DNA of 64,000 nt from Medicago truncatula (GCF_003473485.1 NC_053046.1:35355332-35419331); one strand, 5' to 3'; counted from the first letter of the stretch, positions 10,894 to 23,118 are shown. Numbers and translations: made by a program. Notes: generated from the letters alone by a model not told the origin.

Positions 10894-12903
10894 CATACTT
10901 TCTTAGGTCATTTATATTGTTGATATGAGGGATACTATACAGTCTCTGAACTTTCAAAAACATTTTATTTTTATTTGTTATTTTCATTTGTAACAAAATA
11001 AATTTCATTTTATCTATAGTGTTGACTTGTGATTTTGGAGTGCCTCTGGTGTCAAGTTGAGTGGGCTAGTTTAGTAGCTTCCTAAAAACAAAGTTTCATT
11101 TTATTTTCTTTGCATAGTTTTTTTTTTGGTATAGAAAATGACGAAAACAACACTTTTAAGATAAATTTTTTGCTGTTTCTTGATTTATCGATGACTAGAA
11201 CTGACGGCTGCAGTGGTTTGCAATTGTTCTTCATTAGAGCGAGGGTGATGTATACGCAAAAACATCACAACTTTTAAATTAGTGAGGTAATTCAAGGAGT
11301 TTTTATTGGACCTCATTGGTGGTTTGAAGTTTAACTTAGACAATTGCTCTTTAGGCACTTAGTAAAAGCCAAAGAGTAATTAAATGCCATTTGACACACT
11401 TTTAAAATCGGTCACCTTCACTGATCTAGAAAGTACCGAATAATCGTTATTTGTTGTTCCCTAATAAGTGCATGAGAGTAATTGTTGGTGCCTAAAGAGC
11501 AATTGTCTTTGATTTATGCACCTCATTGGGTCTTTGACTCTAGGATTGGGTCCAACTCTAGGATTAGGTCTAAGTCTTGGTCCAATCTTAACAGATTTTT
11601 TTTTATGTTAGTATTCCCTTCGTCCCGCAATAGATGATCTATTTGAAAATTTGCAATTTTGATCTAGTTTACTTTGACCATATTTTTCTACTAATATACA
11701 TAGATAAATAATATCATATAAGATGTCGTTAGATTCGTCTCGATGAGTATTTTCAAAATATCAAATTTTCATGATTTTTTCTAACATATTATCCAAAATA
11801 TTTAAGCTCAAAATTATACATTAGAATGCGTAATTGAGTCAACTGTGTCATGTATTAAGGGACGGAGGGATTAGTTAAAAACAAGAAATAAAATAAAAAG
11901 ACTATTGATTTGTTAATTAGCAACAAAAATAGAAAGTATTTCATCAAACTTATAGGTGAGCTTTTGCTGTCTTTTAGATCAGATAAAATCATTCAAAGTT
12001 GTAACCAGCAACAAGAAAGTAATTTACACACATTATTTTAGGATATAAATAAATGTGTATGTTAATTTTCATTGAAGAGTTGATTATGCATTTTATTAAG
12101 ATTTAATCATTATGTACAACATCGTATAAACGGTGATTGTTACAAATCTCGTAAAATCTAAATTTAACTGTCAACCGTGTAGATGTTTCTTCTATTGTAA
12201 AATTAAGTTCGAAAACCATAATTATTCCCTTATTTTAAAGACCAACAATCAACCCAAAACTCCAAAAAGCTTAATTTCAACTTCTTCGTATCCATCCTTT
12301 TACTAGGCTGTTAGCAGCATAACATTGGTATTTGGTTAATCGAGTCATCCAAATCAATCATATTCTATGACATAAACATCTTGAACGACGTAATTTGTAA
12401 ACTTTTGATCATATCCTTCAACTGACCAATAGAATAGCCCAAACACTTTCTTTCAAAAACTCCATATGATCGAACCCTCTAACTCAATCAACCTTTGATG
12501 ATATAAACTTAAATTTGCAAACTTTGCTAATATTCCAACTTAATGTGAAAGCAAATATAAAATTGGAATACTCCGTCTGGAGTGTAGTTCAAAAGTGTAA
12601 GTAGACTGAATTTTTAACCACATACGTTGATTGTTTTAATTATCATTGTTGCCATTTCAAAGGGAGTAACTATTATGTAGCAATTTATTTTAAAGTTTTT
12701 TTTTTAAAGAATAGTTTTTTTTAAAGTTTTTTTATTAAGTTTCTTTTAAATGTTGAATATTTTTTTTTCGTACAAAATGTTGAATAGTTATTTTATTGAA
12801 GAAAAAAACAACTAATTATTGTACGCCAATTTAATAGCACAATTTTTTAGGCTTAAAAACAGATTTTATCAGGCTATTTAACACCAATATAGAAAATGTA
12901 TTA
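10894..12903. other. Intergenic spacer
   Basis: AT-rich DNA without a supported gene. It contains one Stowaway-like MITE (listed separately at 11614-11870). Around 12570 a lone ACTCCGTCTGGAGT may be one end of another, decayed element. The rest shows only short, unrelated open frames. Confidence 0.4.
11614..11870. mobile_element. Stowaway-like MITE
   Basis: TTCCCTTCGTCCC at the left and GGGACGGAGGGA at the right are inverted ends next to TA dinucleotides. The inner arms (TAGATGATC... and ...TGACACAG) are diverged. About 257 bases, non-coding. Confidence 0.6.
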
Positions 12904-13178
12904 CTTCCTCCATTTTAAAATGAGTGTCGTTTTATAAAAAAAAAAATTGTTTTAAAATGAATGTCACTTTACATTTTCAATACAACTTTAATTTTTTTTT
13001 CCAACTTTACCTTCAATAAATACTCAAACTTTTCTCTCACAGAATTTTCAATGCAACTTTAAGTTTGTCTTGTTCTTATAAAGTAAGGTTATTTTAGTAA
13101 AATTTCTATGACATTTGAATTCCATTCCTTAATCCGCCTGCAATTTGCTAAAACGACACTCATTTTAAAACGGAGGTT
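12904..13178. mobile_element. Stowaway-like MITE
   Basis: Left end CTTCCTCCATTTTAAAATGA and right end with CATTTTAAAACGGAGG are inverted copies. Inner words GAGTGTCGTTTTA and AAACGACACTC pair as well. About 275 bases, no coding content. Confidence 0.65.
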
Positions 13179-13267
13179 GTACAAAAATTTACTTAAAAAG
13201 CATTATGTTGACGAAAACAAGTTACTTTGGAAAATTTGAAATGCAATTAAGTCATCGGGCATTGCGC

Positions 13268-14285
13268 TGGCAATGAAACTTTAGGTATGTATCAAACTAG
13301 GTGGCATTTCCCATAGGAAGGGTGATCCCTTTCCCGCCATGGAAAAGGTGAGTTTTAAATGACATGTGGCAGTGAAAGATGTTGTTTTTGATTTGTTGGT
13401 TTTGACAAAAATAATTGAATGCAATATTAAACTAATATCTGATTTACACTTTGTTAAAAATCTGAATCTCATGAACAATCATCCTCAATAATTTCGAATT
13501 TATTTCATTTTAGCTTATCATTGTTGTTGCCTCTGTGTTTGAAGCGCTGCACAAATGTTATTGGAAAACATCTTACAATTTTGTTCTCAATAATTTAGAA
13601 TTATTTCCAATTAATTTCGATCTGCTTTCACTAATCTATTTATTGTTGAACTCTAACTTTCTCCCCATCTATAAACTCCCCCTATGACAAATTCGACAAT
13701 TTGTGGCCGTAAAACTAGTACCATTACCTCCAAAACCATAAACAGCCATAGCTTTTCCATATAATTTTAATATCAATAATTTTGATTTTTTTTCTATATA
13801 ATTTCTATATGTTTTCACTCATCCATTATGATTTTTTGAATCAAAATTGAATTCTCACTTTCATTGGTGGCGTCGATTTTATGAGGATTTCTGAAAAGGG
13901 AATCTGGAAAATTCAATTTCTGAGAAGGGGATTTTACAGTCGAATTTCTAAAACAACAAAACGGATTGAAGAGTTGCAATTTCTGAAAAAGGGATCTGGA
14001 AAATTCAATTTTATGAGGGACTTAGGGAGAAGTCGAATTGAAACTTCTGAGAAGAGAAGCTAAATAATTCAATTGATTAAAACGAGGTTGGTGGTGATGT
14101 TGTCGCGAGAGGGAAGGGGTGGGGTCAATTATTTTGTGAAATTTTTAAAAACAAAAAGCCATCAATAAGTTGTAAGTGGACAATCTTAGCCATTCAATTT
14201 GTTTATTAATATATCTATGGTTATAGTTCACCTTTTCCATGATAGGAAAGGAATCAACCTTCCCATCTGAACACAGACCTGTTCA
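13268..14285. mobile_element. About 1-kb non-autonomous TIR element
   Basis: GAAGGGTGATCCCTTTCC plus CATGGAAAAGGTGA at the left matches in inverse the right end near 14230-14285 (TCACCTTTTCCATGATAGG, then GGAATCAACCTTCC). The outermost AGGTATGT and ACAGACCT also pair loosely. Inside, GAAAAGGGAATCTGGAAAAT and its relatives repeat several times (13890-14060), giving a 60-codon open frame that is only repeat sequence. No target duplication could be read. Confidence 0.55.
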
Positions 14286-16102
14286 TAATAACTTTATGTT
14301 ACATTGCGGTTTGTATTTGGAGACTGAAGGGGAAAGGGAAAGGAATTGAGAGAGAAACTTGTGGGGTTTTATTTTTTTAAGTCATTGGAAGGAATAGAAA
14401 AATTTGAGAGAAGAAGCTTTAAGGGGTTTTACTTTTTTTTCTCTCTTCATAATACAATTTTTTTTTTACGGGAATACAAAATTGCTTCAATGTGGGAAAA
14501 CTAGAAAAATGCATTGGAGGAGGATTATATAGGGCTTAGATAAATTCTTTAAATTCAATTTATGTTTTTATAATATTTTTATAATTTAAAATATATTCAT
14601 TATAACCTTTCATATATTATTTTCTACAAACTCACTCTCTTAAAAAAGATGAAAGATTTTTCTATCTAATCCTAAAAAAATAAAATAAATCCCCATCTAA
14701 TTTTTTAAATAAACTCTTATAGTGTGATTGATTGAAGAGGTGTATGTACAATATACAAAGGTATTGAGGTATAACCATGCCAAATTTTGGTGTCAACTGA
14801 TCGTAACTATATATAATTCGCTTCTCACTATTTTTCCACAATCGGTCACACGATTATAACTCATCTCCCCTACCTAAAAATGTTTGTTAGAATCATGCAT
14901 TTGTGTTTCATGGAAATCATACATATGTCATTTTGCTCTTAAGGAAGACGTGTGTTGTCAGATGAGTTACGCACATAATTGGATATGTGTGAGCGATTCA
15001 ATTTCACAATATTAGTTAACTTATTGAAAGTGGTTATAAAATAAGTAAATGGTCACTTTAGTCCTTAACCCTACACCTAGCTGTTATAAGGGTCTTTGAC
15101 TCAGAATTAAAGACAAAGTAGTCCCTTAATGTCCACTTCTTTATCATTTTAGTATCTGGCGTTAACAACTTATGCTAACTGATGAGGTGACAAATGTTTT
15201 GTGCTGACAAGGTGCATAAGGTATCACAGGGACTAAACTGAAAGTAGAAAATGATCACTTTGGTCTCTGAACCAAAAATCAATATCCCCAAATTGAATTT
15301 CAAATCACTAAATCCCTAAATCCTGAATTTAATCTTCAAATCCCTGAATCTCATCTAATTCTCTCTTTTGTACAAAATCAAATCTTCCATTAAACGCCAA
15401 AATCAAGTAACATGATGATGGATGTTGGTGCAAACTCATCACAACGAAGTGTTGCTCATTCGTCAAGAATGGGTCATCTTCCTCAATGAAGTTGTCCCGA
15501 ACATATGAAATAAACAAACATAAAACATTTAAATGATCATTAAGGTCTTTAATTATGCATACTTACTATCAGTTAAGTCCTCAACATGAAACACTTACTG
15601 TCACATTTTCTTCAACATTAATATTCATGGTTTGTCAGAAAACTTAGTAATAGTAAACAAGACATATGTCAACAAGACACATATGTCAACAAGACACATT
15701 GCTTAACTCATCTATCAACACACATTGTTCTTGTGAGTTAAACATATAATTGGATTTGTGAGCAATTCAACTAGAACATTGTATTACCCTAAAAAAAACT
15801 AGTACATAATATTAGCTAACTACTTGAAAGTGGCTATAAAAATACTTCATCCAATTTCAAATATAAGAAGAAAAATTCTTTTTTTTTGAAAGAATAAGGA
15901 GAAAAATTCATGTTTAGTGGTAAAAGAATAATTAAATTTTAATTTAATTGGTTTTATCTTGTTTATGATACAGTATTATTCTTAAAATATTTTATTATTC
16001 TAAAAAATTTTAGGAAACTTCATTTTTATGGAGAAATTAAATAACATTTTAGAGAGTGTCAAAGTTTTTTTTTTTTAATCGTTGTAAAAATTTAATTAAG
16101 GA
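14286..16102. other. Intergenic spacer with decayed repeat
   Basis: No gene supported. Between about 15045 and 15290 the sequence has the GGTCACTTTAGTCC ... GGGACTAAACTG ... GATCACTTTGGTCT pattern of a decayed inverted-end repeat. ATATGTCAACAAGACACAT is repeated twice in tandem at 15664-15700. Elsewhere the DNA is AT-rich and featureless. Confidence 0.35.
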
Positions 16103-16242
16103 ATTGAGAAGTCCTAGCTCAACTGGTAAAATGACAAAATTGTTAGACCGGATGCCATGACTGAGGTTCAAACTCCGGTATCTTCATTTGTATATGTGAG
16201 TTTATAATGACTTTGCAATTTCGTCTATCTATAAAAAAAAAG
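16103..16242 (+). mobile_element. tRNA-derived SINE with target duplication
   Basis: An internal RNA polymerase III promoter is visible: box A-like TAGCTCAACTGGT and box B-like GAGGTTCAAACTCC. The body ends in TTTCGTCTATCTAT followed by an A-run. TTAATTAAGGA flanks the element on both sides (16092-16102 and 16243-16253). These are the marks of LINE-mobilised SINEs. Length is about 140 bases. Confidence 0.8.
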
Positions 16243-16253
16243 TTAATTAAGGA

Positions 16254-17670
16254 TTACAAATTGGAAAAGTTGGTGGTTACTCATGATGATGATCAAATGA
16301 TGGTACGGAAGACTCAGTATAGCGTGTCAACTGTCGAATATAAAATCGAATTTCTTGGAACCCTCAATTAAATAAGAACAAATTGTAGACGTGACATTGG
16401 ACTGAGACAATGGTTGAAATGTAAGATTTGCAATTTTGCATGCATCCCTAGTCCCTACCATAATCATTCTCATTCACACATTCCACTAACCTTACCTTAG
16501 AGTAGTATGACACAAAATAAAATATATTTGACTGTACAAATTCATGTCTTATTATTACAAGACTTGCAATTCCACGTTAGATATTACCCTCTCTCCTTCC
16601 TATTTCTATTCATATTCCTATTTCTTTCTAGAAATTGACTAGTATTTTTTCTTTGATAGAGCGTAAATATGAAATAGTCTTAACTTTTAAGAAATAAAAT
16701 TATGTCTTGTCTAGATTTTGAATTTTTGACATTAATATCAATATAAAAGAATTGTTTCTGTAAAAAAAAATTAACGTAAAAGAATTAATAGCTCAACTAG
16801 TGCGCGCGATAACTTAAACTTGGTACTATATGATATGATTACTTTATTTAAGATTCACTTTTCATTGTTGCATTTTGGACTAGAGGCAAAGAACAAGGGA
16901 GGAAAAAAAAAAAAAATTTAGTAGTTAACGAACTCCATCAATAATGAATTGTTCAAAAGATTCTGAATTCGATTATGGGATGAAACAATTTTCATTAAAT
17001 TATATTTATTTTATAATCGAATTCTAAATTATCAAAATTATTTCTTCTGAAAACTGGAACTTAACACACACACAAAAATAATAAAGGATTATTCTCAAGC
17101 AATTTTTAATTTAATTTGATCGGACTCTGAATTGTCAAAAGCTTAACACCAAAAAAAGAACAAAGGAGGATTACTCGTCCTTAATGTATAAGCAATTTTT
17201 ATTTTTTTTTAATTTGATGACAGTTACACAAACTGGATCCAATAATTAGCCTTTTGAATGAATTATTTTAAAGTAGCAGCCCCAACTGAGTAAAGATTGT
17301 TTACCAAGTCATTTATGTTATTATGTATATGTGAGACGTGATTGTGGATTTTTGTTACTAATCTATTTTATTTTTGACTCACCATGTTACTATTCTCTGA
17401 TAATGATGGTGTAAAAATTAATACACATGTTGAACTTTTATTATAATTAATACCTTGTTAACTTTATTTAAATTTGTCATTTGAATTATTTACCAATACC
17501 AATTTGACAATTCTTTATTTTAGTTTTTTTTTTTTGAAGGATCTTTATTTTAGTTTTGGAACTAAGAAGACTAAGATTGCAATAGTTGACCAAGTATGGT
17601 CCACATCGTTTCTTTGATTTCTGTACAATACCACCATACCAAGTCTTCATCCTATTATAGGGGCTGCTAG
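16254..17670. other. Spacer and upstream region of second C2 gene
   Basis: AT-rich, with A-runs and short duplicated stretches (GGAACTTAACACACAC / AAAGCTTAACACCA around 17050-17150). No gene or defined transposon was seen. Confidence 0.35.
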
Positions 17671-17675
17671 GGCTC

Positions 17676-17684
17676 TATATAAAC
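17676..17684 (+). promoter_or_regulatory. Probable TATA box of second C2 gene
   Basis: CTCTATATAAACAAGG lies about 155 bases before the start codon at 17834, at a spacing compatible with a transcription start near 17710 and a leader of about 120 bases. It is the best TATA match in the preceding kilobase. Confidence 0.5.
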
Positions 17685-17833
17685 AAGGTTCAACTTCTTC
17701 CAAAGTTATAAAGATCCACTTAAAGCCTAAAACATATACTTTGTATACATCACAAACAACAATATTATTTTTTGAATTTGAATCTTTTTATATTTAGGGT
17801 TAGATTATAAACAGTTCTCGTACACTTCAAGAT

Positions 17834-18746
17834 ATGGCAATTGGGATAATGGAAGTACATCTTGTGAAAGCTAAAGGACTCAACAGCACTTGTTTCTTTG
17901 GTATATAGCAAATTCCTTTGACCTTACATTCATCTTTTTTTCTTGGTTTTATTTTTATTTAAAAAAAATGATTGGTATAAAAAATCTTACACATGTTCAA
18001 GTTCAAGTTAATTACTCCTTGTTGATCCAATTCTAACAAGGCTTTGTATCATATCATATCATATCATATATTTATTAGTATTTTTATGATGTTAATATAG
18101 GTGGAATGGAAGATCCATATGTTTTGATACAATACCAAGGTCAAGAGCATAGGAGCCGTGTGGCTAAAGGTAGAGGAAGAAATCATGTATGGGATGAGAT
18201 ATTTATGTTCAAAGTAGAAAACAATATTGGATCAAATGATAAAAACAAAGTCATTCTCAAAATAATGGACAAAGATAGCTTTTCTGCTGATGATTTCATT
18301 GGACAAGCCACGTAAGACTAATGTCTTCCACATATATACACTCCTAACAATAATGTCTCATTTTTGTTAATACACATGTTCATGATTTGATTAATTAAAA
18401 TATTGATTATTCCTTAAACAGAATATATTGTAAAGATTTATTGGCTCAAGGTGTCCAAAATGGAGTTGCTAAGCTACCACCTCTCAAGTATAGAGTTGTT
18501 CGTGCAGACCAATCTTATCGTGGAGAAATTGATGTTTCTATTACTTTTACTCCAAAGGTAATTAATTAATATATTCACATTTCATTTTTTGTTAAGGCAT
18601 GTAAAAGTATATTGTTATGGTAATTGAATTTTTGTTTCATGTTTAGTTGATTATTTTTCATTGTTGGAATTCATTCACAGGTGGAAGAGGAATTAATTGA
18701 AGAAGACATAGGAGGATGGAAAGAAAGTAGTTACTATATATCTTAA
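17834..18746 (+). CDS. Small C2-domain protein, tandem paralogue
   Basis: Second C2 protein of the ERG3/phloem-protein type, 159 aa. Exons 17834-17900, 18101-18311, 18422-18557 and 18681-18746 join in frame. The start MAIGIMEVHLVKAKGL matches the upstream paralogue's start. Compared with that gene, its second intron is absent: sequence runs straight through RVAKGRGRNHVWDEIF where the paralogue is interrupted by 1.36 kb. Loop 1 reads STCFFGGMEDPYV instead of ETDIFARMDPYV, so the first acidic ligand position is cysteine; the loop-3 run KIMDKDSFSADDF is kept. The acidic tail ends EEDIGGWKESSYYIS. Calcium binding may therefore be weaker, which is an inference. A C2 fragment closest to this gene lies 3.4 kb downstream. 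Confidence 0.88.
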
Positions 18747-19204
18747 TTAGACTATGCATGACCTATTTGTAAACTATAAGTAGTTTTGAATTTCATTATG
18801 TAACATTTGATTCATTAGTTTGTATTCTTTTATTCTTTCTAGCAAGTATTAAAGGCATAAATGTATGTTGTTACATGGAACCTCTATGATGCTTGTTGTT
18901 TTTTGTAATATTCAATTCAATCAAATTCAATTCTTCTAATCAAATTTTTAACCAAGTCTCGTTTTAATGTCACGTCTTCAATTTGTCCTTATTTGATTGG
19001 AGGTTCCAAGAAATGCGATTTTATATATTCAACAGTTTGTACAATTGTACCCATCTTTAACAATAATAAAACCATTCTTGGATTTATTTACATTTTAAAT
19101 AGACACGTTAATTCTATGAATGAATTGAACCGTAGTTTATAGTAGAAGAGAGTGCATGATAAAAATGGTAGTAGAAAAAATGTTATGAGATAAATGTTAT
19201 GATA
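18747..19204. other. 3' UTR of second C2 gene and spacer
   Basis: Likely 3' UTR to about 18930, then AT-rich spacer up to the L1 remnant. Nothing else was seen. Confidence 0.35.
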
Positions 19205-19776
19205 AATATGAATGATTGATATTTGTGGGGAGGTGGAAACATCTTCTCACTTATTATTTCATTGTAATTTTTTTGGTTCAGTTTGGAACTATATTCTTCG
19301 GTGGCTTGGAGTATTTACCGTTTTTCTTTATGAAGCTTCAAGTCATTTTTATCAATTTAGTTATATTGGTGGTGTAGCAAAGTCAAGGCGATCTATGTTG
19401 GTCATATGGTTTGCAACGGTGTGTGAAATATGGAAGGAAAGAAATAATCGAATTTTCAATGTCAAAAATTGCTCTATTCAGCTGGTGGTGGACAAAATCA
19501 AGGCTTTAACTTACATGTGGTTAAAGGGGAAACTAGTCAATCTTCCTCTCAATTACGATGGTTGGTGGCAGAGTCCGTTTACTATCCTGGATATAGGCTG
19601 AATGCTTTTCCTTTGTTTTCCTTTGGTGGTTCACTTTCAGCATTGTAGTTATTTGTTTTTTGTTTCCGACTCTGACTGTATTAAAGTGCTTCTTCCTTAG
19701 CACACCTTGTGCTAGGAAGGCCTTTTCGTTGTGGTAATATACTTCATTTTAGTCTCTTCAAAAAAAAAGAAATATA
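19205..19776 (+). mobile_element. 5'-truncated L1-type retrotransposon (zf-RVT end)
   Basis: A 129-codon frame (19212-19601) carries the reverse-transcriptase zinc-binding module at the C-terminus of plant L1 ORF2: CGEVETSSHLLFHCNF...VW, then VIWFATVCEIWKERNNRIF, a family signature. After the stop comes a 3' tail with TTAGCACACCTTGTGCTAGG and a short A-run (19761-19769). The 5' side is missing, as usual for LINE insertions. The frame is unbroken, suggesting a fairly young insertion. A target duplication was not clear. Confidence 0.8.
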
Positions 19777-19908
19777 AAATATCAATAAAAAACGAAAGAA
19801 AAAGAAGAGAAAAAATCATGTTTGCCCAACTAAATGGAAAACATGAAAAAGAATTCAAGTTCGCCAAATTCAACATCAAACAAGGGTATTTATATAAGAG
19901 AAATATTA

Positions 19909-20038
19909 GCTTGTGCCCTAAGGGCATATGTTAAGGAACCCAAAGTAGAAATTATGTCTAGGAAATTGTGCTAATTTATTTCTTTAGAGAATGAAAATTA
20001 ATATATGGAATCCTTAACATGTGCCCTTAGGGCACAAA
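19909..20038. mobile_element. PIF/Harbinger-like (Tourist) MITE
   Basis: The inverted ends CTTGTGCCCTAAGGGCATAT and ATGTGCCCTTAGGGCACAAA bound 130 bases. Both flanks carry TTA (19906-19908 and 20039-20041), the 3-base target size of PIF/Harbinger elements. The arms themselves contain the small palindrome GCCCTAAGGGC. Confidence 0.7.
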
Positions 20039-20041
20039 TTA

Positions 20042-22129
20042 ACATGACCCTTTATATAATAATAAAAAAAATCAATGGATACTCCACTTTTTAATTCATA
20101 TGGAGGGTAGGAAAAAAAAAATCTAAAAGCCAAAGGCATATTCATTCATTTTTTAAAAAAAGATTAAGGTGAAAAGATGATCTCTCGATTCAAGATAGAG
20201 AAAAATCTTAAAGTTCTTTTTCTTTTTTTGAGAGGAGAAAAATCTTAAAGTTCAAAAAGTACTTTTAAATGTTTTTGTATTTATTTCTTCAAAAATAATA
20301 TGAGTTTTTGGTGGACCAACTTCATAAGTGTCTACCTTCGATCGATAATTAAAACTATAAAAAAATCAACGATGATCATCTATATTATTCAGAAATAAAA
20401 ACTCGTGCCATTTCTCATATAACAATCATGAGGATGACTTGATTGATGTTAATTCGATTGATACAAGTTACATGTTTATTTTTCATTGTTTTAATCAAAT
20501 TAGTGTCAATTAGGTCATTTAGTGTAGAAAAGTCTTTTTAAGTCGGTTAAAAAAGGCCTTTTAGGTCATTCAGAAATAAAAAGTCTTTTTAGCGTCAATT
20601 ATCGTCAATTGATATGTTTGAGAAATAATGTCGATATGACAGTTCATGTGGAATCTGGATTAATGTTTATTTGATTATGTTTATTTGTGGAATATAATCT
20701 AACCCCATTGGTCGTTTGCTTGACCATCTGCCTATTTCTATGAATGGATAGACGAATTGCAGGATTGAGTTGCTTTGCTTTGCTTTGATAGTGAGTTGCT
20801 TGAGGATAGCGTGAAACTACCTCCTTTCTTTTCTGCTTGAGTCTAGTTAGGGCTCTGATTAGGGTGTCGGACATTTATGTTTATCGTCGTTATTCCGTTG
20901 TTGGATTTTACTTGTTGAGACTTGATTATGTATTTGAAGTTTGAGATTTGAGGTTGAGATTTATTACTCATGGATATGAGGATTGTTGCATGTCGATGAG
21001 ATATTATATATGATATTGACTTCCGTTGCAAAATTTTATGAAAACAAGATTATGCATGTTTTGAAAAAATGTAGATATAGCATCTAAACTCATTGATTTA
21101 TTCGATTATTTGCATCATTAATGTGCATGAGTTTTAGGGTGTTACACGTGTAATTTTGGCTTCACACGAGGAAACACCATCGGGTGGCCTGGGAGCACGT
21201 GATTGGAAGAGTGCGGGCTCCACCTTATTGGTTGATTTACCTGATTTGTGGACGCATGGGGCTCCTTGGCGAAGGTCATTGATTTTAGTTTGAGGGATAA
21301 ACAATCCAACATACTTCCTCTAGTCTTGTATGTAAACAATGACAACAACAACAAAAAATTTCTCTCATAATTTCAAATATAAGCAAAAGTTTACTATAAT
21401 TATTACATTTAACTAGCGTTCCGACAAACACTGTCCGTTTTTTTTACTATGCTAACCCATATAAATTATATGCAATATTTTTTTAGTTTGTTTTTTATTA
21501 AGTAGAAGTCTACTTCAAACCTTGAGGTGTAACGTGGCTCATGCAGACTTCTAAAAATTAATTTAACGTATATTTAAAAAAATTAGGATAAAATAAATAT
21601 ATTTTTTCTCAATGGCCTATTTGGGTTTTTAATTTACTCTAAAAACAAAAATAAATTAATGAGTTAAAGTATATTAATATATATATATATGAGGAGATCC
21701 ACTCAAAAACAAATACATAGAAAGATTAATACTATAGCTGATTTATTTAAGTCACTAGAAACTTTATATTATTTAGGTTAAAAGTTCAAATCATGAATAA
21801 AAAAAATAACGTTCCGACAGTTTTGTCCTTTTAAAATGTAAGATGACATATTAGGTCTTATTTTCAATTTTATAAGGAACTTATATTTCTCAACTCAAAT
21901 TCAACTTGAATTAGTTCATGGTCAATGTGGCTTCTAGATGATATGAGTGGCAAACTAAAAGTAAAATACAAGAGCTTAATTAATAACTTGTCTACCACTC
22001 CTCTAAAAATAAAAATAAAACTTGTCTACGACTATTCTTGTGTATGCCATTGATATAGAAGACAACTAATGATCATAAATATCTTGTATGAACATATAAT
22101 TGAATGAACTTTCTAATGTGTCTTTGTGG
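20042..22129. other. Intergenic spacer
   Basis: AT-rich with A-runs. TTTTAGGTCATT/AAGTCTTTTT words recur around 20510-20590. No gene, tRNA or defined transposon was found; the open frames here are short and unlike known proteins. Confidence 0.35.
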
Positions 22130-22268
22130 CAAAAATTCTTTATGGAATGAGAAATTATATTCCAAGTAGAAAATTATGGATCAAGTGATAAAAACAAACT
22201 CATTCTCAAAATAATGGACAAAGATAGCTTATCAGCAATATGTTTTTCTTGGACAAGCCATGTAAGAC
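22130..22268 (+). pseudogene. Broken C2-gene fragment
   Basis: This piece is nearly the same as 18186-18316 of the second C2 gene: GATAAAAACAAACTCATTCT, then AATAATGGACAAAGATAGCT and the exon end GGACAAGCCATGTAAGACTA with its splice donor. It lacks exons on either side, has small deletions (the DDF part is damaged) and no start codon. It is a partial copy of one exon plus the following donor, so it arose from genomic DNA and not from a spliced RNA. Confidence 0.8.
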
Positions 22269-22685
22269 TAAAGCCATTTCAATGGAGTATATAATAGTGA
22301 AATGTCATGTTAATTAATTATAACGTTACTTTGCTCGATCAATTGGATACTTACTTTCATGTAATTGACGGATATGGATTCTCTATATTGGAATTTCTCT
22401 CAATTTCTGTCAGGTGGAGATCGAAAATAGAGAAAATTTTCATTTGAGAGTATAGGTTTGATCTGTTATACCATTAAATAAATCATATTACTACATGCTC
22501 AATTCTTATTAGTAGGTTCGATCCAAGGTCCTTAATTTGTACTTATTTCTTAAACCAAGGTCCTTAATTAACATTTTTGTTTCGACTGGGTGTGGTCCAA
22601 ATTACCATGATAGTTGAGTTGTTGAACAACGTTGATTTCCTGTTAAATGAATTTAAATTAAGTCTATGCGACTATTACAACACAA

Positions 22686-22757
22686 GCCGACTTAGCTCAG
22701 TGGTAGAGCGCGTGGCTTTTAACCACGTGGTCGTGGGTTCGATCCCCACAGTCGGCG
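22686..22757 (+). tRNA. tRNA-Lys (anticodon UUU)
   Basis: All four arms pair: acceptor GCCGACT/AGTCGGC, D arm GCTC/GAGC, anticodon arm CGTGG/CCACG with loop CTTTTAA (anticodon TTT), and T arm GTGGG/CCCAC with loop TTCGATC. Total 72 bases with discriminator G, no intron. A T-run (22770-22774) 12 bases downstream fits Pol III termination, and CAACACAA just upstream fits plant tRNA initiation context. It appears functional. Confidence 0.95.
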
Positions 22758-22769
22758 AATACACATTCA

Positions 22770-22774
22770 TTTTT
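22770..22774 (+). terminator. Pol III terminator of tRNA-Lys
   Basis: First run of five T residues after the mature tRNA end, a standard RNA polymerase III stop. Confidence 0.7.
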
Positions 22775-22877
22775 AACTATTTTTGTTTTTGTCATTTCTC
22801 AATTGAACCTCATTAATTGGGGTTAAAGGTGCTACATTATTTTGACCAGTGGCATGTTTTACAGCTTAATGAATTAA

Positions 22878-23118
22878 GGGTAATTAAGTAAATAATTTTA
22901 TAAATATTCAGAATTTCGTTTTTAGTCCTTATAAAAAGTTTGCATTTTTTAGTCCCTATAACATTTTTCTTTACATTTTTAGATATCAAAAATGCTGACG
23001 GAAAATTTTATTGCCACTAAAAATGTCTGATGTAAAAAATTTTAGAGAGTAAAATTTTGCTGTAAGAATTAACAATGAAATTCTGAATATTTATAAAAAT
23101 CATTTACTTAATTAACCC
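22878..23118. mobile_element. Mutator-like MITE with 9-bp target duplication
   Basis: Element ends GGGTAATTAAGTAAAT and ATTTACTTAATTAACCC are inverted, and the arms continue to pair through ATAAATATTCAGAATTTC. A perfect 9-base direct repeat ATGAATTAA flanks it (22869-22877 and 23119-23127). Length 241 bases, non-coding. It sits between the tRNA gene and the DUF547 gene. Confidence 0.85.

Noticed and set aside
13881..14063. 60-codon open frame with repeated EKG-type peptides
   Set aside because: It is made of short internal DNA repeats of a non-autonomous TIR element.
22577..22816. 79-codon open frame around the tRNA
   Set aside because: It reads through the tRNA-Lys gene; no protein similarity.
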